Source: Glandiceps talaboti (lineage: Eukaryota > Hemichordata > Enteropneusta > Spengelidae). From it: DNA of 64,000 bases. The stretch spans positions 19,887,651-19,951,650 of the forward strand of contig NC_135563.1 of the NCBI RefSeq assembly GCF_964340395.1. The letters run 5' to 3'. A program made the position numbers and the translations under genes. Shown here one piece after another: positions 50,201 through 63,571 of this stretch (its first letter is position 1; every line of letters begins with the position of its first letter). The notes below the pieces were generated by a model, which was not told the DNA's origin, searched no databases, and worked only from the letters and a program-made list of their open reading frames with translations.

Positions 50201-51544
50201 TAAAATATTTATATCATTTTCCATTTGCTAAAACTCTAACAGCTGTTTTTGGATTTATTTAGATGTCAGTGATGTAAAATTGTAAAACACAAACCCAAGT
50301 TAATTTTCAGCACTTTTCAACTATCAATTGACAATCTTTAGAGAGTCTCCTGTTAGTGATGTTCTCACTACACCAAGTAAAGCCAAGTTTGTAGTAGACT
50401 ATCTCTTGGAATTTTTTATTTGATTTGATTTCATATTTGCCTTGTCTATAGGACGACATCTCAGTACAATCACATGATAAATTATATATCTTGTCACATG
50501 AATAAAAATGTACTACTTTCATTGTTTTATCATCTAGTCATTAATAAGTTCATAAATTAGACAGTTTGGTAGATCCATTTATTTGATAAATAGTGACTGT
50601 TTTAGTAAATTTTTCTACGATATGTGTTCTTCCATGTCATTAATAACAATCCTTTTTATGTAACCTTTTTGATATAAATTATTACAATACCATGTATCTA
50701 TTGATGACAATCATGTTAAAATCAAGACGTGTGTCTGGAGTTCATATCACAACAGAGAAATCTAATATATAAATTGATTTTGCAATTTCTTTATCTAAAG
50801 TTTTGGAGTTCTGTTTGTTATATTATTTGCTTTCTGTTTGCATGCTCACACAATCACACATATTATTATGACAAGAGCACCATGCGATTATAACTCAATT
50901 ATAGTGATGGAGTCTAGACACAGGGCACTTAAAAATCAAAATATATACGATTAGTGTAAATAACATTTGTTGAGTCAAGAGTAAAACATACAATCACATA
51001 CAATTATACTTTTAAAGACTGAGTTATTTAAACTTTACTGAGATGTTTTCTATAAGATTTTAGATTTGTGTAAACTTTATGACGATGATTGAAGACTTTA
51101 AATTTCTGTACAGACTAAGGCTGCTTTGGAATATATGCAACTTGGTTTACTATACAATCACTGTTATTTAATGATGGCTTGAACTCTGCCGCAGACTTTG
51201 CTATAGTTTGGTATAGGAGCATACAAGTCAACATTTGTGAATGGTAAATTATAAGTAATCTTTTACATGGAAACAAAAATGGTGAAAGATACTTACAAGT
51301 TACAGACCATGTCACTTTAATGTAGTCATGTACTTTCATTGCAGTGTAACAAATAATATAAGTAAGTATTGTATTTACTTTTAATCTAGGGAGGAAATAC
51401 CACAGTAAGCTTGCTGACACTGTTGATCTTTTAGTGTGTATAGCAATACCATTATGAACCAAACCCTGTCTAATCCATTGCCAGGAAACCATTTCATAAC
51501 CTCTTGCCAAGACTTCATTTATTTGAATGGTTTTCACCAGGGTT

Positions 51545-51835
51545 CATATGCTCTTGAAAAGTCATGGAAATTCCTAGAATTTCAAAGGACTCCTGGAAAC
51601 TCCTGGAAAAATGCCATCAACTCCTGGAAACTCCTGGAAATATGCCATCAACTCCTGGAAACTCATGGCAAATCGATCGATTGAACGATCAATGTTACTG
51701 TCATAAAGTGTTAATTAGATAGGTTAGAATATATTCCACTTGTCAACACTCCTGGAAAAATGACCAAAGGTGATCTAAATACTCCTGGAAAACTGATGAC
51801 AAACTTCTGGAAAATTCTGGAATTTTATTTAACCC
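51545..51835. repeat. CTCCTGGAAA-rich dispersed/tandem repeat
   Basis: CTCCTGGAAA or close variants occur about eight times, with ATGCCATCAACTCCTGGAAA duplicated. A related weaker block is at 31905-32000 in intron 11 (TCCTGGAA, TTTCCTGAAAATCC, CTCCTGGAAAATGACA). It appears to be a dispersed repeat family with internal tandem structure. Confidence 0.6.
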
Positions 51836-52390
51836 TGATTCATGAACTGAAACTTTCTTTGATTGTCTGTGTATAGTAAATGAGAGGTTACATAGTTTAG
51901 TGTATTTTACTTTGTCAAGACTTTGCTAAGATTTGTAAAAATTTGATATATACAGTTATGTACATACTGTTTTTTTTTCTTCTGATATTCTTATGTTAGG
52001 CAGCTAACTGTTTCTTAAATGTTTGTATATTTTCATTATATGCCTAAGATTTTTGGTGATAAATTGTAACTTGTTTATATATTTTCTATTTTATTTATTT
52101 ACTGAACTGTAAACATATCATGGTGATTTGACTTTGACTTTGAGACAACCAGATTTCACAATCATTTGGTGTTTTATGGGATCGGATAAGAATGATTTTA
52201 GCATATTTTTACTTGGTATGTAATTGACTATGGTAAGTCTTAAGTTTAAAACTGAAATATTTCTTAAAAGATGGAATAAATGGGAGTGTGTCTTACTATT
52301 ATTACATGAAGGCTGTTTATTTCATGGTTATACACTGTATCTTTTGCAGGTTTGATTGTGTGGTGTTTGTAATGATATATATGTGTTTGT

Positions 52391-52476
52391 GTTGTCATGG
52401 CAAAGTGGTTAGCTTGTATGCCTACTACAGTCTGGGTTTGAACTCATTGTCAAAATCCCTGACTTTTTTTTTTCAA
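52391..52476 (+). mobile_element. tRNA-derived SINE-like sequence
   Basis: GTTGTCATGGCAAAGTGGTT resembles a tRNA A box and D arm. About 35 bases on, GGGTTTGAACTC resembles a B box, and a T run (a Pol III terminator) follows near 52464-52473. The tRNA fold is not intact, so this is a SINE head or tRNA pseudogene rather than a tRNA gene. Confidence 0.45.
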
Positions 52477-55400
52477 ACTTTCTATTCTACGAATTCATAG
52501 GATTCTAAGAATAACAGATGTTGTTGTGTTGTTTTATATGAAAAACAAATATACAAATAAAAACAAAATAATTATGGCATATACCATACTAAGTATGAAT
52601 AAAATGGACGGCAACAAAGCAGGTTATAGTAGCGCCACCAACGGCCATATTTTAAAGTATGCATACGCTTACATCAAATCTGCTCCCGGGCACTCCTATG
52701 TAATTCTATGTCTCTTACCGTAACACATTAAAATGATGGGTCTGTCGGTTAAAAGTAACAAAAAGTAAATATGGGTTCATGTTGGTGATACTTTCAAATC
52801 ATAATTGTACTTTGATAGTCTGAAATGAAATAAAAAATGACTAATTTCACTAAAGTAAGAATGAATCTTTGAACCATGTAAGGTGACCCGTTTTCAGTCT
52901 GTCTTTTGAGATTTGAAGTGTACTCACAGTGTCTATTTTGACAAAATACAGAGTCGACATTTTTATGTCAATGTTTTGTCGCACATTCAACCCCGTCTGT
53001 GTCAGGTCTCTCTACACTTTCGTGTGATTATTTCTCTGATGCTAACTATTCCTGGCCAGATATTTCCCCCCTTTTTCGTCTCATATATTACAGAAAATAC
53101 CGAGTATCTCTCTGGAAAGACATGTTGCTATTGCGCGCACATGTACGTCATACACAGTGTAGTGTCTGTAGTAGCCTATGAGTATGTGTAGAGGACTCGG
53201 TAGAGGGTACATGTGTGTGTGTGTGTTGTTATAAAATACGGTTATATGTTTATCCATAAAAAAATATGTAAGTAATAAGTTGAATTGTATTGAGTGTTTC
53301 TTTTGCCGTAATTTCAGGGAAAAGAACCCAGTTGAGTTATGATGACGAAGTACCAGATGTAAACTGAATACGTGGTTGTAATGTATCACTATAGCAACAT
53401 CAACATTAATAGTTCATAGATACTAGACGAAATAACTGTTACCATGGTAAAAGTAGCAATATAAAATTTAAATACTTCTCCATTTTACAAAATAAAACGA
53501 CTAAATTTGTAGACATAAAAAGCCGCTATTGTTTTCAGCTTTCCGATTGCAATAATTCTTTTATTTCAAACATAAGGTCCATTTCAAACTTGTCAATTTC
53601 CACTCACGATTCAATTTTTCATCGACTGCGGCAGATTATAGAGTGTATTGAATCCGTAGCCTGTTATATGTATTTTATAGAAATGTTCTAGCAGTCATTA
53701 ATCTTGAAAGTAATGCTAAATTGGTTACCAAGGAAACGGATGGCCTTGGACCAGCTCATCTAATTTGGATAACGCATTAGTGTATATTGTAATAACTACC
53801 ATATCTGTTAGCAGTTTGCAATTGTATTTGCGCCATAATGTTGTATTTGAAAGGTTTGTTTTGAAGGTCCATAAGTAATGTACACATTTCCGTGATGACA
53901 AATCCCAAAGTCCATTCTCTTTAAAACTTTGACGAGAAAATGTAAAGGTATCTAAATGAAACGTCATTTCACAATAACAATAACACCACAATAACAGTGG
54001 TATTTCCTTAATTTACTATTAAACGCCTTTAAATAGCTGTGGAATACACTCGTTAGTATCATCGAGAGTCCAATAGACAACTATAGTTACATTTCAATAC
54101 TTTCATAACAAGAATAGGGTATTACATTCCTGACTTAAATGGACCATTTATTGCAAGAAATAAAGTCATGTTCGTAGTCATTGGGCCATTTCTTCATATC
54201 ATGATTATATCATATATATTACGTACGAGAGTCGCCTTCCATTGCTCAGCATAGGTCGCCATGGTCACGCTTTTTTTCATCAAAGTCTTTTGTTCTTCTA
54301 TTATATATACATTCTGCTGACCCCCCCCCCCCATGGGACAATGCATGTCCATGGCGAGAACCTTCACTAAACAGTAAATTAGGAAAATATTTCAATTCTG
54401 TACGTTTCTCGGCAATCGCTAAAAATGTTAGTCCAGGTGTAAAATTATGGAAATGCTAACAAGAATCAAAAGTTCACGAAAACTAGCAGTGCCAACCTAA
54501 TGCAAAAATGTCGTCTGCTTTGTATTGGGCGCACATGCATATTGTCGCCTAGTTACAATCAGTTTTTCACATTAGTCGGGACATAGTCGTCAATTCACTG
54601 TCGAGACGTCAATTAGTGGGAGGGACAACGACTAGCTTCCTTCATTTTCTGATCATAGCGAGGATTCATGGATATTTTTGTTTATAGAATAGCTTACCAA
54701 GGAAAAATGAATGGCATTTGTGAACCCCCTCCCCTTCACAATTATCGAATGATTTATATGACAAGATATAATCGTCACATAGTGTATCTACACAACGTTA
54801 CATTATATTTTCTACACAACGTTACATTATATTTTTTACAAAACACCCTATCCAACAGCAGTATAGTATTACATGTATGTACTGAGTAGCAAAATGGGGC
54901 ATCGACCTTTCTTAAACTAAGTGTACCTGGAACATAAAACCACTGCAATGCTATAAGTATCCATCGATTGAATAAATGGGATAAAGATTGTATTTCATCA
55001 CGTCCATTACAGTCTATGTCATGCAAAGGGTATGCTATGATCGATGCTTGCGTGCGTGGTAAATGTCCTTCTGTGTGTCAGTGTGTTAGTAGATTAAGTG
55101 AAGTGACATGTATTATTAAAACCAGATTAGGAATTATCATCATTCATGCATTCCTTATGAAAAATGAGATATTTTCTCTGTGATCAGATCGTTAACATCT
55201 TTTCATCTACATTAACTGCCTCTTACTAGATTAAACTCAATCATTGAGTACTTTAAAACATATGCATAAAAATATGGACTGGCTAATCGAATATTTCGCT
55301 TTCAATGACGTTTCGTTTCTTTTATTGCTACCTGTTGGTTGGCTATAAAATGATTGACTATCTCATATATATGCATTCAAAGGGTATACTTTCCGTTTGA

Positions 55401-56576
55401 TATTTGGAATTCAAAATGTCTTCAACATTTAACGGTTGATAATTACTAATGATAGCATAAAAGATATTTTCAGTAAAACTGTTGTTGGAAAATCAAATTC
55501 AGATTTCTTGGAAAAATATACAAGGCCATTTATTTATATGGCAGTGTAGTTTATATTATTAAAGGGAAAATAATAAAATGTGTTGAGGTATTATATCGAG
55601 CTGGTGCTACAAATACTGCAGTGGACTAATGATATCGCAACCCTATAATGAAATGTCCACGATTAACCAAGTTAGAATATATTAGATTCAATAAAGCGTA
55701 GCGTATCTAAAATGACGGTATATGAATACATTGTTATGTGCAGCGGTTTGAAAGTCACACTTTCAATTGCTACACATTGTCAGAAACGTGCTGCCCTATT
55801 AAGCCTCCTTGAAGAAAGTTGTATAGCTTCTGTTATCATACCATTCACACACACATATCATTGAAATAAGTATAACTCGAAGAGGCAGAACTGATTGCTC
55901 TAAATGCAATTTGTGATCTATCATGGCAACGGACAATTTTGTATGCACACTCTCCCACGAAGCAGGAAACTACTTTCTGACATTTCGCATTAGATTCAAA
56001 TATAGTCTTCTTTTGTAATGTTTGGTCTGATTGCCAATGAAATCGATGTCAATGGAAGTTAAATTGACGATGACGACCTAGAGTAAAACAGAGTTGAGAA
56101 AACACTTAAGCTTACTTAATGCTTTCTAACCGGACGCTTCAAACTAAAGCACTTTTCATAGTTTGTGTTGTTGTAAAGATTCCGAGGAAATCTGTCATTT
56201 AATATAGATAGAAAGCTGATTCTAAATTCTCATTTGACATCAAGGATCTATAAGACGTCCTCTTCCTATATGGCAATCATCTGTAAATAAAGACCTACCG
56301 CAACAACTCCATTGTGCCAATAATTTGACTGTTTTTAAGTCTGGTCTAAAAACTCATCTCTTTTAGAAAATCCATATTGTGCAAAGCATCTACTCGTATT
56401 TCAACATAACCTTTTAGTAATTGATTTTTGACGTTCTTAAATTGTACTGTTCATTTTTTCCTCACGTTTTTTTTGGGTTCTGATTTGAGTGATTTTTACT
56501 GTACCCTTTTTTACTTATGTTTTACGATTGTGTTGAAAAGCAACTTGAGATTGTTTTTACATGGAAGATGTTTTTT

Positions 56577-56610
56577 TAATAAATAAATAAATAAATAAAC
56601 ATTATTATTA

Positions 56611-56642
<32 letters not shown>
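56577..56642. repeat. (TAAA)n/(TTA)n microsatellite
   Basis: Four to five AAAT units followed by about 15 ATT units. Confidence 0.92.
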
Positions 56643-56645
<3 letters not shown>

Positions 56646-59273
56646 GGATAGGTGAATCAAAGTCGAACTTCGAATCTTCACTTGTGACGTCACTGAAAAT
56701 GTCTCTGAAAGTAATGCTAAATGATAAGCTCTGAGGATGAGACAACCTCGCTTCCATTCGATTATAACGTTCTTTAAAAGATACTTTGATAACTTTATTC
56801 GATGATCTCTAAAACACTTTCACTTTTTCTAAAAATTACCGTGTCATATATATACCACTACATGTTCACAATATAAATGACAAAATATTAGTAACATTAA
56901 GTTTTCTAGCATTTATCATATTAACGCTATCTAAAGAATGATTGGTTCTTCAACATAGTGGGAGATATCAATCGGATTAAAATCCAATGTAGTGAATTTG
57001 GCGCGATTTCTTTATTTACCTCCTACTTTCATTGTAGTTTGTTTTATTTTGTTAATCTGTGAGCGTCTTGTACTCTGACACAATACTATAGGAGTTCAGA
57101 AATACATGAATGTTATAAAAAAAGGTTTTCTGTTCCTAGGTCCTAATCAGACGAGTAAAAGTACTACGTGTGACGTCAACCAATAATTGTTCTGTATCCT
57201 CCATTGGCAGTAAAAATTATATGACAAAATCTTTGTCGCAGGTTTTTTTTCCATAAAAAACGTTATAAAATCGCAGATAAATATTTAATAAACGGCGACC
57301 ATTGTTTACTGCCGACATTATAACCCATTTTCTCGTGGCCATATGGTTGAAATTGATAATTTATATTTTTATTAATTTTTTTATTGATTTATTTAATTGT
57401 TAAAACAACTCTGCTGCATTTTTCAACATTTGACACATTTTTCAATGTTTTGCAATTTATTGAGTTACAAACAAAGAAATGATATTCTTTCACATTGTAG
57501 GAAACATAGCAGAGTTGTTAAGTGAATTAAAAAACAAACAAAATAAATATCAATTTCACACCCACAAGGCCACGTCACTGAATACATCGGTGATGGCACT
57601 GATCACTGTCTATAAGTGTACTCATATTGGCATGATACCTACATTATAGAAATATTCACTTGAAATTGCACGCAGAGGAAACTATAAATATTAAATAAGA
57701 CTTGTCATACGTTATTTGTCACGTTTCTTATCTTATACAAATTCATATCCCATGACATTGATTCGTTCTGTTATTACCTTTATTATATATAAGTATGTTT
57801 AAAGATCTTTTGATATGCGAGGTTGTAAGTCACAAATAAACCATATCATTAATATAAACATAGGGTAACCGTAAGTATCACACAGTGTGAAAACATAGTT
57901 ACTGTGGTTATTAACGTATATCTATTTTCATTAATTTTACGATCAATTTAATTTGATGTTGATGGCCTACATGTAATTACTTTATATACAAATTCGACTA
58001 GTTGATCAAATCTTGTTTCGACATATCTCAAATAACATTACAACCTCCGTTCGATATCCGTGCAGTAAAGCAAGACAGTATTGACTCAACATGTCATTAC
58101 ATCGATCGATGAAAATTTGTTCAAAGTAACTTTTATGCAGCGTCATCTTCGAAGTGAATTTGATAATACAAGTCTATCTTCTATTTATAAAAAAATATTA
58201 TTTTATCTTAGTATAACATTTCGCCAATTGCGTCGTTGCGTCAACAATTTATGTATGTCACACAAATAATAGGAACGAGAACAGAATAAAACATATGTAA
58301 TGATTCAGAAATATCTTTACATTTATTGCATAAAAATTGATACAACTGATTTATGACCTTGCATTACGGAGTAAGCATTACTGAACAAACAGAATAAAGA
58401 TAAAAGATTACAGGCAATATCAGTACTTAGATTGTCAAGTTCAAGCATATATCATCCACTATTTTCAAAATCGTGCATTGTATCAGGGACGTATAAACAT
58501 ATATACGTTCCTGATTGTATATATAACATGTACATGGTGTGGATACGTTTGATGAGTCACTGTGTTCTATTGTTACATATAATACATGTACTGGGCAGGA
58601 GAGGGTATTTACTCTTCATAAGATTGGTATGTTTTTACAACTCCCAGTGTATTTTTACAACCTTTCATATGCATCCAATATTAGATCTCATAACAAATGC
58701 AATTTCACTTCATTCCTGAAGGCAATATATAAGAAGCAATTTACTCATATATGAGGCAGTATATCTTAGTCATCGTTATGTTTTATTAGACCGTTATTTC
58801 CTGCACCCTTCCTACAACTTATATGTTCTGGCAAAATCGACCGACATGGTTAATATTCCAATCGTAAGATCTTCATATTTTTAATGAAATTAGTACACAA
58901 TCCACCTTTAGAACGGTCAACTGTATTCTCCAGAACTCGTGTCAGTTTTGATAAAATCACAATGACACAATCAAATGGTACAAATTCAAATACAGTAGAT
59001 TAAACTGTTGACCCTCCAAAAGTTATGTTCGTTGGTATTATTTAAAAATATTATACACAAACTTAGACGTTTTCATTACTTTCAAAGGCACTGTACAAAG
59101 AATCGTATAATGTTGTAGAACATATGAAGTTGCAATTCATTTTATGCACAAGTATATTGTATATTTTATATGTTACATTTGAGAACATGACACACTCGCA
59201 AAAAAATATACACGCAACCACCCATCCCCACCCATCCCCACCCACCCATCCATCCATTTTACCATGCATGCAG

Positions 59274-59320
59274 GTACATACATACATACATACATACATA
59301 CATACATACATACATACATA
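59274..59320. repeat. (CATA)n microsatellite
   Basis: About eleven CATA units close to the 3' side of the GPCR gene, preceded by CCCACCCATCC-type repeats. Confidence 0.93.
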
Positions 59321-59374
59321 AGCACTGTGGCATTGTACACTAGTATTGACTAGTGTATTGCAGATTGTATTTAC

Positions 59375-60670
59375 TTATGGTAATGGTGACGACAGAGTTA
59401 ATTGCCGTAAGGCAGTTCGTGGAGTTTGTGGAGTTGATGTTGAATCCAATACATCACTAATAAGCGTTGATCGGTTGGACGACATATTTTGTGAATTGTT
59501 TGTCAGGGAATTTGAATTATCATCAAACACATCAATATCCTTTAAACAAAAGCAGAACCGTGAAAGGAAAGAATAAAATACCCGACGAAATCCGGAATTC
59601 AGTTTAATGTACAGCATTGGAATAATGGCTGCATCACATGCCGCGAACCAACATACCATTTTGAATATTGTTGGACTGATACAGGAAACGCAATACGATC
59701 TTACACTTTGAATAATGAAGAACGGCGTCCAACATAACAAAAATGCTCCCAAAATGATTCCAAGCTTTTTGCAAGCACGAGCCTCTATGGATTTATTTGA
59801 AGCTGGAAAAGTCCCCTCGCGGTTGTTTCTGCCACCTTCTGATTCCCGATCTGCTGACCCAGGTATTCTTGCCGCTGGCTCTACGACAATGTGAATACGA
59901 ACACTTCTTAATCTTGTTGCCCGAATTACCTGGCAATATACTATGAGTGCCAAGGCGTTCGGTACCATGAACGATAAGACGGCATAACAAAGAGCCGCAT
60001 CACTGCTCAATCGAAGAAAACACAAGGTGATGTGATCAGTTTGTATGAAATTTGTTTGGTCATTTGCCAAGTTGTTCCAACCTGCGTAAACAGGTGTAAA
60101 GGCAAACACAAATGCAGTCACCCACAGTATGACGATGGCTGCACATACACGAGTTTTTGACATTAGAAATTTGTATCTGAAAGGCGATTTAATAGCCAGG
60201 CAACGGTCGATAGTTATCAATATTATGTTCAACACGGATGCGATACTACATAAAATATCAATTGATACCCATAAGTCACAAAAAATGGGTCCGAAATACC
60301 AATGTCCTGAAAGATCAGTTATTGCTCGGAAGGGCATCACTATAGCTCCGGTGAGGAGATCAGAGAATGCCAGACTTGTGATAACCAAATTAGACGGTGT
60401 TCTTAGACGTTTGAACGTAAAGACGGCATAGAAAATGAGGATGTTCCCGATAAGTGTAAACAGAATTATCACCAAAAGCAATGTACCGATGGGAATCCTG
60501 AGTTGAAGGGTGTCTGAAGTTGCGTTAACTGCAGCCAACTCAGGGTCACCAAATATATCATCTTCACCCTGTCCAGGTGAGATTGGCTCAGACTCCGGTT
60601 CGCTGATAGAATCCATTGTTTGTATGTCATAGAGAGTTGTACCACACTTAGTCAATGAGCAGAATGGCAA
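59375..60670 (-). CDS. Class A GPCR, dopamine D1/biogenic-amine receptor-like, intronless
   Basis: One exon of 431 residues from the first ATG. A second ATG at 60616 (MDSISEPESEP) gives 413 and may be the true start. The N-terminus has a glycosylation sequon (NAT, 49-51). Seven membrane segments are evident: TM1 IGNIL (N76), TM2 LAFSDLL (D104), TM3 WVSIDILCSIASVLNI with the amine-binding Asp D138, TM4 W183, TM5 P237, TM6 CWTPFF (W314, P316) and TM7 from about 338. C131 and C217 form the expected disulfide. LAIKSPFRY after TM3 and FRRVF in helix 8 resemble D1-type and beta-type amine receptors. Oddities: DRC instead of DRY (155-157); IPMLY instead of NPxxY (I350 at 7.49); tyrosine and alanine in TM5 where catecholamine receptors have serines, with only S233 retained. 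It is expected at the plasma membrane; the ligand is uncertain. Confidence 0.85.
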   Translation of the reverse strand: MPFCSLTKCGTTLYDIQTMDSISEPESEPISPGQGEDDIFGDPELAAVNATSDTLQLRIPIGTLLLVIILFTLIGNILIFYAVFTFKRLRTPSNLVITSLAFSDLLTGAIVMPFRAITDLSGHWYFGPIFCDLWVSIDILCSIASVLNIILITIDRCLAIKSPFRYKFLMSKTRVCAAIVILWVTAFVFAFTPVYAGWNNLANDQTNFIQTDHITLCFLRLSSDAALCYAVLSFMVPNALALIVYCQVIRATRLRSVRIHIVVEPAARIPGSADRESEGGRNNREGTFPASNKSIEARACKKLGIILGAFLLCWTPFFIIQSVRSYCVSCISPTIFKMVCWFAACDAAIIPMLYIKLNSGFRRVFYSFLSRFCFCLKDIDVFDDNSNSLTNNSQNMSSNRSTLISDVLDSTSTPQTPRTALRQLTLSSPLP

Positions 60671-61139
60671 TACTACTATCAGTCATGTTAGCAAAGAAAT
60701 CGTCACTTGCTCTTTAACCGGGAAAACGTAACGCAGATGGAAAAACTGCGGTTAAATGGATCGTGTCCAATGTTAAGACATGGTGTACCGTTATCACCCT
60801 GCCTTCCTTTCATCGGCAAACTCAACGCAGTGGTTTGAATCACGGGATCACCTAGTATGATTGACAAGGTGTGCACATTTCAAAGTGCTCACAATACTTG
60901 CACATGTGTCAGCATTCCGATTCGGTGCGGTTGTCAAGGTTACAAGTGCATTACACGTCTGTCTCGGTCCAGTCGGTAGTTGGCATGGTTTGTTTTATGA
61001 ACAACGCGTATTGATACATTCATATGAGATTGGTCCTCATATCACCATGGAAATGTGACACCTTCACTAACAGCTCTAGAGTATAAACTAACAAGTCCAC
61101 GAACCGAAACTACAGTAAAAAACATTCAGAATTTGAATG

Positions 61140-61149
61140 TGCGCATGCG
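61140..61149. promoter_or_regulatory. NRF1-type palindromic site
   Basis: TGCGCATGCG is an exact match to the NRF1 core. It lies about 470-525 bp upstream of the two possible GPCR starts. Confidence 0.35.
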
Positions 61150-63315
61150 GTTAAGAATGACCAATGAATTAAGAAACTTGATCTGACATAGTATACACTT
61201 TTGAATTGGATGTATTTGATGCGTTCTTGGAATATATCCCTTGCGGATTTTTTCATTTGTGGGGTCTTTCACCATGATTTTGGTGCTATTTATTCAACAC
61301 ACTATCACTGACACACTGTGATGAAATTCAAATCCTGTGATAAAATGATTCCTAATGGTTGCAGTTTTCGGTCAACCACCTGACCCGTGTACTACAGAGT
61401 TACTGTATTGTTAGATTGCCTTGGGCATAACTGTCATTTTATTCATATTTTACAAGTGAGAAAATGAAAGAAAAATATTGAAAATCAGTAAAATTTAATT
61501 CTAAGGTTAGTAGAATTAAAACAGTTGCAGTATAAATTTACGACACAAAGGCTACACAAAATTAACCATCATAAAGTTGTCACTCCATTCAGAGTAAACT
61601 ATTTACGAATTTTGTGACGATAAGGTCATTGTGTAAAATTACACAGGATACGAACAATTCTGAGTTCAAGATTACTATATTTTACTGTATTTAATAATAT
61701 CTATGTTATAGGTATTGGAATGGATGGATGTTTTGTAACGTGTGACCCTCGGCTTTTGTGTCAACCTACATATGTAATAATGGCATGACTTTGTGTCATT
61801 TTCGGGGGTGGGGTGGGGGGTTTACGATATCCAGTCGCTGAATACTTATCATGTTGTGCACCATTGAGTATCATTCTTAAATAATTCTTGTTCCTCTTAC
61901 CTTTCTGTTCTCCTTACAGTTTTCAGTTGATAAAGAGGTAACTTGTTTATTCTTAGATGAGCTTAACAAGAACTGATGTCCACTTAAATTGAAGCAGCTG
62001 TTCATTTTCTGTGTTGATCATATTGTCAGGGTTGCCTGCCTGTAAAAAATCACTATATTAGGTTTTGATAATGTACGATGTTGGTTAGAAATTTTGTAGG
62101 GTTGGGTGGAAATAGATTCCTGTAGAGTATGGTACAGATAAGTGACGAATACTACTATACAAAATATGTGTCTAAGCAAGGGTAGCTAAAGAACTTCGGA
62201 CGAATGGGTACGTACATGTAAATATACATCTGGATTCAACAGTACACAAAATGAGCATTTCTATGGTAATGCTATCGAGGTCTGTTCAATTCGGTGAGAA
62301 GGTAATCCTTGTACTACGACACAATCAAATTATGTTCACAATATTATGCATTTGTAATGAGTTCATATTGCGATTGAAAGAAGTTCAACACTCACACTTG
62401 TACTTGTGTCGGTAATTGAAAACAGATTATTGCAGTGGCCTTTGCTGGCTGAATTCTATCAAAGCGTCAACGGCCGTGAAGAATGTAAATTTACACTGTT
62501 AATTCGACGAGCCTCGACCAGACTCAGCTGTGCTTTAGAATTGAACTCTGTCAGTATTACATAGCAAGAATCAAATATCGATAATTGACAGGTGCCACTA
62601 GCTAACTGGGTGTATTGTGTTATTCTGTCTCACTCGCACAATTTTACATCTAAATCTGGGGATGGTGATAAAATGTTGAGGATTGTTGTTATTACAAACA
62701 CATAAGCAGAATACAAGTGTATCGTCGTTTTCAAACAATAACTTAACAAATTATAAAAACAATAACAAAACACATTTTGTGAATCATAGTTTGGCCTATG
62801 ATATAACTTAATTTGGTATTAATTGAGATGCGTCTCAACACATATTGACTGTCAGGGGATACATTGTATGTGATTGTGAGCATTCATCATTGGATTCTTC
62901 ATGTACAACCAGGAAGGGAGGGGATGGTGTAACTTCTTGATTCATTCACGCATGGTGCTGTAGTAGTAACAATACTAGTAGTCTGTACAAGTGGTGGAGT
63001 ACACACTAGTCATATAGCTGGTTTGATATTTATTGACATAAGCACACGAGTGTCACTCGATACCTTAATTTACATGAAATCATATTTACTATTGCATTCT
63101 TAATACATCTGTATATCGGGTCAATGACCACCATTTTCTAGTTACTAGAATGTATACATTTACTGGTAAGGCAAGTATGCCGGATGTTTTTTTATGCACG
63201 GGTCTGTAATAATTGTCGGCTTTTACCGAAGTAGGTATTTAGGATTTATGTTGCAATAAGATTCGTTGACAATGTCGTCATTTATTTTTTGACAACGTAG
63301 CATTAATGGCTCTAA

Positions 63316-63421
63316 TCACACACACACACACACACACAGACACACACACGCATGCACGTACACACACAGACAGACAGACACAGACACAGACACACACACA
63401 CATTCATCCATATATTTTACA

Positions 63422-63478
<57 letters not shown>

Positions 63479-63571
63479 TGTGTCTGTCTGTGTGTGTATG
63501 TGTATGTGTATGTATGTATGTGTGTGTGTATGTATGTGTATGTGTGTATGTATGTGTATGTGTTGTGTGTG
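63316..63571. repeat. Composite (CA)n-(TA)n-(GT)n microsatellite
   Basis: CA and CAGA runs, then TA, then GT, GTCT and GTAT runs. The CA and GT arms are complementary, so the tract can fold into a long hairpin around the TA centre. Confidence 0.95.

Larger units (their letters stand above)
49250..59374. other. ~10-kb stretch with no recognised gene
   Basis: The first ~1 kb is probably the 3' UTR of the vinculin-family gene (AATAAA at 50195). Beyond that I see a CTCCTGGAAA-rich repeat (51545-51835), a tRNA-like SINE head (52391-52476), a 23-bp direct duplication (54791-54839), TAAA/TTA microsatellite (56577-56642) and a short inverted repeat (57401-57522). No coding exon with family similarity was found on either strand. 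Confidence 0.55.

Noticed and set aside
60129-60431. Plus-strand 100-codon frame
   Set aside because: Antisense to the GPCR membrane segments.
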